Source: Tubulinosema ratisbonensis
Taxonomy: Eukaryota > Microsporidia > Tubulinosematidae
DNA: 13,424 nt
Reading direction: 5' to 3'
Assembly: GCA_004000155.1 (NCBI GenBank)
Contig: RCSS01000100.1
Coordinates: 1 to 13,424 of the forward strand
The notes beneath the pieces were generated by a model. It saw only the letters and a program-made list of their open reading frames with translations. It was not told where the DNA came from and ran no database searches. Below are positions 9,016 through 13,424 of the stretch, in pieces (positions within the stretch are counted from its first letter, which is position 1; every line of letters begins with the position of its first letter). The translations under genes were made by a program, and so were the position numbers.

Positions 9016-9262
9016 AGTGTTTTGTTTTTATAAAATGTTTGTGTTTTAAGTTTTTAACAAATTGATTGATCAAAAAAAACAAATTAAAAAACTGTTTATA
9101 AAAAAGAACCATTAAAAAATCATTTTGTAAAATTTAACTGATTATTTAAAATTATTAGTTTTTTCTTAAATTATTTATTTTATTTTTTTATCATAAATTA
9201 TTTATTTTTTTTCTTAATTTATATTTTTATATAATTTTAAAAAAACAAAGATTTTTAACCCA
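9016..9262. promoter_or_regulatory. Shared divergent promoter region between the amino acid transporter and the coiled-coil gene
   Basis: This 247-base A+T spacer lies between two outward-facing start codons. It contains a near-duplicate of about 24 bases around taaattatttatttt (9167-9190 and 9194-9216). The right end carries atttttaaccca directly before the plus-strand ATG. The left end shows aaaacact before the minus-strand ATG. Confidence 0.5.
9259..9261 (+). promoter_or_regulatory. CCC-type signal before the coiled-coil gene
   Basis: The context is gatttttaacccaATG, with CCC one base from the start codon and an A/T-run element just before it. Microsporidian genes are described as carrying CCC- or GGG-like and AAATTT-like signals immediately upstream of the start. 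Three Cs in this A+T sea stand out and support the chosen ATG. Confidence 0.55.
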
Positions 9263-9730
9263 ATGCAAAATGAAAAATCAAGGAAAAATTTATTAAAAGA
9301 AGAATTAGAGAAATTAAAAGAAAAAACAGAAACTTTAGAGAATAAATATACAGAATTAATAAAAAATCATTACAGTGTCAAATTAAAATATGACAAAAGG
9401 ATGTATGATTTAATAAAAATTGAAGATTTATCACTGGAAAAAGAAAGAGAAATAGTTAGACTGAAATTTCTACCAATAAAAGAGAAGAAACCTTTAGTAC
9501 CATGCATACATAACATAAATACTGGTGATTCTCTTAAGGTACTAAAAGAATTTGAAATAAATAAGCTAAGAAATCAAAATCATATTTTTAAACATTTTAT
9601 CAAAGAAATAGCCTTACAATTAGATCCTAATGACAGTATTCTTGTTGCTTTAGAAAAATTAGTAAATGAAACTAAAGATGATAAATTTATAGGATTTGTA
9701 AATGAAAATTTATTTAAATATAAAAAATAA
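9263..9730 (+). CDS. Hypothetical coiled-coil protein
   Basis: I do not recognise this 155-residue protein. Residues 1 to about 70 are rich in Lys, Glu and Leu with heptad-like hydrophobic spacing (LLKEELEKLKEKTETLENKY), which predicts a coiled coil. PIKEKKPLVPC (71-81) looks like a linker, and a second helical stretch covers about 90-150 (KVLKEFEINKLRNQNHIFKH, then an acidic/Leu region around IALQLDPNDSILVALEKL). There is no signal peptide or membrane segment, so it is probably a soluble structural or adaptor protein. A coding role is supported by 155 open codons, a CCC signal adjacent to the ATG, and AATAAA at the stop. Small coiled-coil subunits of kinetochore, spindle-pole or trafficking complexes would look like this, but nothing visible selects one. 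Confidence 0.78.
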   Translation: MQNEKSRKNLLKEELEKLKEKTETLENKYTELIKNHYSVKLKYDKRMYDLIKIEDLSLEKEREIVRLKFLPIKEKKPLVPCIHNINTGDSLKVLKEFEINKLRNQNHIFKHFIKEIALQLDPNDSILVALEKLVNETKDDKFIGFVNENLFKYKK

Positions 9731-9731
9731 A
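9726..9731 (+). terminator. Candidate AATAAA signal overlapping the coiled-coil gene stop
   Basis: The stop TAA (9728-9730) lies within AATAAA. As with the ABC transporter, the signal and the stop codon share bases, implying a very short 3' untranslated region if it is used. Confidence 0.35.
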
Positions 9732-9756
9732 TGTAAATATTTATGAAATTTAAAAT

Positions 9757-9822
9757 TATTTTATTTTATTTTTTTATTTTATTTTATTTTATTTATTTTA
9801 TTTTATTTTTATTTATTTTATA
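9757..9822. repeat. TTTTA microsatellite upstream of alpha-tubulin
   Basis: Imperfect tandem copies of TTTTA and TTTA fill about 65 bases between the coiled-coil gene and alpha-tubulin. It is a simple slippage repeat, probably length-variable between isolates and prone to assembly error. Confidence 0.8.
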
Positions 9823-9992
9823 CCAATTAATATGTTAAACTGTAATTAAATAATTATTGTATTTTAATAAGATAATTAATTAAATATTTTTTTAATTAAA
9901 AATCTTAAAAAAATAAATTAAAACACATTTTTTTTTCTAAGAATTTTCCCTCCAATAAAAAAATAAAATAAAAATGTTTTTTTAATTTCCTG

Positions 9993-10010
9993 AAAATTTA
10001 ACCCTAANAC
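9993..10010 (+). promoter_or_regulatory. AAATTT plus CCC signal before alpha-tubulin
   Basis: The bases before the start read aaaatttaaccctaanac. They combine an AAATTT element with CCC at 10002-10004, six bases from the ATG. This matches the composite start-proximal signal described for highly expressed microsporidian genes and supports the chosen start. One base (10008) is unresolved. Confidence 0.6.
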
Positions 10011-11351
10011 ATGNGAGAAATAATTTCATTACACATAGGNCAGGCAGGACTACAAATAGGAAACGCTTGTTGGGAGTTATACTGCAAAGAACACAACATA
10101 AACCCAGACGGCACCCCTGTTACACTTGAAAATAACCATTACAATGATAACATCACTCATTTGGATGATAAAGAGAGCAGGTCTTCTTTTTTTGGTGAGA
10201 CCAGTATGAACACTTTTGTGCCAAGGACACTTTTTGTTGACTTAGAACCAGGAGTGGTTGAAAGTATNAAACATTCTAAGTTTGGACAACTTTACCACCC
10301 AAACACTTTGATTACTGGAAGAGAGGATGCGGCAAATAATTATGCAAGAGGGCATTACACAATTGGTAAAGAATTACTTGAACCTGTAATGGAACAAATT
10401 AGGAAGATGGCTGATTCTTGCGAAGGATTACAAGGTTTCTTGATTTTTCATTCTTCTGGTGGGGGTACAGGNAGTGGATTAGGATCTTTGATAATGAATG
10501 CTTTATCACAAGAATTTCCCAGAAAAAGTAAGTTAGAATTTGCTATTTATCCTGCGCCAAGGGTGTCAACCTCTGTGGTAGAGCCATACAATTCAGTTTT
10601 ACAAACACATAGCACATTGGAACACTCTGATTGTACATTTTTACTTGACAATGAAGCGATTTACAAAATGTGTAATAATTTAGGGATTGACAGACCAAAC
10701 TACAAGCAAATTAATAGAATAATTGCTCAGGTAGTCTCATCAGTGACAGCCTCACTAAGATTCTCAGGTAGTTTAAATGTTGACTTAACAGAATTTCAGA
10801 CCAATTTAGTGCCGTATCCAAGAATACACTTTCCTCTCGTAGGTTACGCACCTTTACATTCTAAAAAGAGGGTAGGTCATGAAAGTATGACAGTTAGTGA
10901 GATCACTAACGCATGCTTTAATTTGGATAACCAAATGGTAAGATGTAATCCTAACCATGGTAAGTATATGGCATGTTGTTTGTTGTACAGAGGTGACGTA
11001 CAACCCAAAGACGTAAACAATATTTGTACACAAATCAAATCAAAAAAGAGTCATATGTTTGTGGAGTGGTGTCCTACTGGTTTCAAAATAGGTATGAATT
11101 CAAGACAGCCCACCACTTTGGATGATGATGACATGGCACCAGTTAGCAGGGCAGTGTGTTTGTTGAGTAATACCACTGCGATCAGAGAGCCATGGAACAA
11201 TCTTAACAGTAAGTTTGATCTTATGTTTAGTAAAAGAGCTTTTGTGCATTGGTATGTTGGGGAAGGAATGGAAGAAGGTGAGTTTACAGAGGCAAGAGAA
11301 GATTTGGCTGCTTTGGAAATGGATTATGAAGATGTTACTAAGTCATTATGA
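10011..11351 (+). CDS. Alpha-tubulin
   Basis: This 446-residue alpha subunit of the alpha/beta-tubulin dimer builds the spindle and cytoplasmic microtubules. Alpha identity is shown by the N-terminus M(R)EIISLH, the GTP loop GGGTXSG (150-156), [18 protein letters not shown] (180-197), the catalytic Glu261 in [21 protein letters not shown] (the alpha Glu254 equivalent that triggers beta-GTP hydrolysis), and [14 protein letters not shown] (317-330). Relative to typical alpha chains, the first third carries several extra residues around the loop at 40-60. That loop has no lysine at the position usually acetylated (Lys40). The C-terminal tail stops at DYEDVTKSL, without the long acidic tail and terminal Tyr. 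Ns at 10040 and 10472 are in GGN codons (Gly). The N at 10014 gives NGA, where Arg is the conserved residue. The N at 10268 makes residue 86 Ile or Met. No intron interrupts the gene. Confidence 0.97.
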   Translation: MXEIISLHIXQAGLQIGNACWELYCKEHNINPDGTPVTLENNHYNDNITHLDDKESRSSFFGETSMNTFVPRTLFVDLEPGVVESXKHSKFGQLYHPNTLITGREDAANNYARGHYTIGKELLEPVMEQIRKMADSCEGLQGFLIFHSSGGGTXSGLGSLIMNALSQEFPRKSKLEFAIYPAPRVSTSVVEPYNSVLQTHSTLEHSDCTFLLDNEAIYKMCNNLGIDRPNYKQINRIIAQVVSSVTASLRFSGSLNVDLTEFQTNLVPYPRIHFPLVGYAPLHSKKRVGHESMTVSEITNACFNLDNQMVRCNPNHGKYMACCLLYRGDVQPKDVNNICTQIKSKKSHMFVEWCPTGFKIGMNSRQPTTLDDDDMAPVSRAVCLLSNTTAIREPWNNLNSKFDLMFSKRAFVHWYVGEGMEEGEFTEAREDLAALEMDYEDVTKSL

Positions 11352-11397
11352 TTAAATTGGAAGTAAAAAATATTTTTAATGAGATTTTATTTGTAAA

Positions 11398-11403
11398 AAT
11401 AAA
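11398..11403 (+). terminator. Candidate polyadenylation signal after alpha-tubulin
   Basis: AATAAA begins 47 bases after the alpha-tubulin TGA, within an A+T-rich tail. It is the first such hexamer downstream. Chance occurrence is common here. Confidence 0.3.
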
Positions 11404-11691
11404 TTTTATTTTAAAAAAAGATTGAATTTATTTAAAATTATTATTTATGAAGAAATTTTCTCTTTTAAGATGAAAGGTTTTGTAAGTATTTTTGATTTTA
11501 AATTTAATTTAAAAAATTATTTTTTTTATAAAATTATGACTATAATCTTTTATAAAGTTTTAAATTTTGAAATAATTTCTTAGATTTTTATATTTCTAAA
11601 GAATGAAATTAAGTTAAATTTTTAAAATTTATGATGAATAAAATATGCTAGAATTTAATTGTATATTTAATCTTAGTAAATTATTTCATAA

Positions 11692-11753
11692 AATAATTTC
11701 TTACATTCAACAATTTAATATGAATAATTTCTTACATTCAGTAATTTAATATG
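11692..11753. repeat. 31-base tandem duplication
   Basis: Two head-to-tail copies (11692-11722 and 11723-11753) of a unit beginning aataatttcttacattca and ending taatttaatatg or caatttaatatg differ only at two adjacent bases. The near identity indicates a fairly recent duplication in non-coding DNA. There are no flanking features of a mobile element. Confidence 0.85.
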
Positions 11754-11788
11754 TTATTTTGTCCGCACTCCTCTGTTCATGTAATTAG

Positions 11789-11953
11789 TGTAAAATACTT
11801 ATTAGAAGGGCTTTAAAATTTAAAAAAAGAAGAATCTTTTACTCACTAAAACCAAGAAATAGAGATGTAATTAATTTAATAAAGGTAAGTAAAATAAGTT
11901 CTTATTTTTATAATAGAAATTTTCTATATTGTGCTAAAAGATCTTACTTTTAA
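11789..11953 (+). pseudogene. Short open stretch, possible coding relic
   Basis: There are 54 open codons after a TAG, without an ATG near the beginning. The text is Lys/Arg/Asn/Tyr-rich (for example YSLKPRNRDVINLIKVSKIS). A somewhat higher G+C segment starts just before it (about 11755-11815). It could be the remains of a gene, but open runs of this length occur by chance in a window this large, so support is weak. Confidence 0.2.
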
Positions 11954-13424
11954 AGTTTTCAATTTTAGATTCAGTAAAATAAAATAAATAACCATTTAGT
12001 TATGTATTTTTAAAAATATAATAATAGAGACGTATTAAAAATCTGTTTTAATTATAAAAGATAAGATTTAAATTAAGCTTTCTATCATTAAAAATTTTAC
12101 TTATTAAGTTTATTATTTGTTTTTTAGCTAACAAAAAGAATTACATAATCATTTAGTATGTAAAAAAAAGAATTTTAAAAGTACTGTAAATTGATAGGAC
12201 ATTGTTAATTGATAGTTTATATTACTTTATTAGAAAGAATATAAAATTTCAAGAAATCACGAATTTTAAAAGTTACCAGGGTTTTCTTTGTAAAAATACC
12301 ATTTAGTATAATTAACATAAAATTTTTCGCTTTAAAAAAATAGTTTGATATGCAAAATTTACTGAATTGAGTTTTTTTCTATTATTTCTAATATTTCAAC
12401 AAAATAATTGAAGTTTTAATTATAAACTATTATTTACGTGTTAGAGTTTTTAGATTTTATTTAAAATAAATATTAAAGAATATTTGGTGTTAAAAAAAAG
12501 AGGTTTAATACTTGTAGATTTTATTTTAAGTAGAATAATGCATATCATTAAATTTTACATTTAAGTTAACATTTATTTTTAAAAATTTAAGGTATTCCAA
12601 AGAAATTTTTTAGTTTTATTTACACATTTCTAAACAATTTTATTTAGAAATAAATGTAAAATTTTGTCAATCATTACAGAATAAATGAACAAATAAAAAT
12701 ACATTTAATGTTTATAAGAATGATGAAAAGAAAATAAAATTTAATTCTTGTATTTAAAATACCTGAAATTTGATAAATTACCATTTTCTCACGACAGAAA
12801 AGTCCTTTTTATTTCATAAATTTAGCAAAGTGAAGATTTAAGTAGTTCTTCTTTTGATTTTATTATATTAAACATTAAGATTTGTATTAATTGTACTTAA
12901 TAATAATAATTATTAATTTTGTTAATTTTTAAAAATTAAAGGTAGGACGAAATTTTTGTGATTTTTTTATCTTCAAAATTAGACATTTATCGTTTTTTTA
13001 TTTAAATACCCTTTTTATGTTTTTTTTTAATTTATTAATTATGTTTGTTGGAATGTAGATATTTTTTTTATTAATTTGTAATAAAAAAGTGAATATCAGA
13101 CAACCGCTGATTAGCTTTTAAAATTAAGTAGATAATGCTTCTATTAAATAAACAATTTTTTAAAAAAATACTTCTTACTCGCATATTATTGAAAGCCTCT
13201 TATCTAACAAACTAATTAATTTTTTATTCTTAAATGTTTAACTTAATCTAAAAATTTTGCAAATGTGCATTTTTTTAAAAATATGATAATTTTACTCTTA
13301 GGCATTATAAAACTCTTTTTTTATTTTTAAAACTTAAGCTTAAATATTTTATATTTAAACAGTATCTACTTCCAATATAAAATTAATTCATTTTGTGAAT
13401 TCTTAATTAAATTTTATCAATGAA

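Larger units (their letters stand above)
11352..13424. other. Gene-free A+T-rich region
   Basis: No gene of recognisable kind was found on either strand over 2 kb. The longest notable open stretch is a 54-codon frame at 11789-11953 without an ATG. A 31-base tandem duplication lies at 11692-11753. An imperfect hairpin occurs near 12619-12660 (tttctaaa and tttagaaa arms), unremarkable at this base composition. No tRNA or rRNA signature was seen. Confidence 0.55.

Noticed and set aside
10014..10014. Possible premature stop at codon 2 of alpha-tubulin (NGA)
   Set aside because: TGA is one of four readings, but the conserved Arg (AGA or CGA) at this position and the intact downstream frame make an unresolved base far more likely.
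10960..10965. GTAAGT splice-donor-like hexamer in alpha-tubulin
   Set aside because: It encodes part of the conserved HGKYMACC stretch with no interruption of the protein, so it is coding and not an intron.
12619..12660. Imperfect hairpin with arms tttctaaa and tttagaaa
   Set aside because: Short A+T inverted repeats are expected by chance in DNA of this composition, and no gene end is nearby.

Overview
This window reads as microsporidian nuclear DNA, most likely from the Nosema/Vairimorpha group. The DNA is extremely A+T rich. No gene shows an intron. The genes are eukaryotic but compact: a 26S proteasome Rpt1 ATPase, an alpha-tubulin with a clipped tail, an Atm1-type ABC half-transporter and a short AAAP amino acid transporter. 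CCC-type signals lie directly before two start codons, and AATAAA overlaps or abuts several stop codons. Genus assignment is an inference from style, not a database match.

Layout: (1) Bases 1-879 on the minus strand hold a broken gene read in three segments, with leucine-rich-repeat-like motifs; it runs off the window. (2) Bases 880-3179 hold no intact gene, only short protein-like relics. (3) Bases 3180-4439 (minus) are Rpt1, divergent from an Atm1-like ABC half-transporter at 4637-6346 (plus) across a 197-base repeat-rich spacer. (4) Eighteen bases after the transporter, 6365-7218 (plus) is a second broken gene with in-frame stops and a frame change. It encodes an unknown Phe/Lys/Tyr/Asn-rich protein that may be internally repetitive. 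(5) Bases 7849-9015 (minus) are an AAAP-family transporter, divergent from a 155-residue coiled-coil protein of unknown role at 9263-9730 (plus). (6) Bases 10011-11351 (plus) are alpha-tubulin. (7) Bases 11352-13424 are essentially gene-free A+T DNA with one tandem duplication and one short relic.

The five intact genes do not form a pathway. They serve protein turnover, organelle or sulfur/iron transport, amino acid uptake and the cytoskeleton. The intact genes cover roughly half of the window. The rest is A+T spacer and decaying genes, which fits an expanded Nosema-type genome better than the very compact Encephalitozoon type.

Thirteen single-base Ns show that the assembly is imperfect. Every N inside a conserved gene keeps the frame, and three fall in GGN codons, which are glycine whatever the base is. 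No defence system, CRISPR array, tRNA, rRNA or complete mobile element could be supported. The most interesting material is the pair of broken, possibly repeat-containing genes, one at the left edge and one downstream of the ABC transporter.
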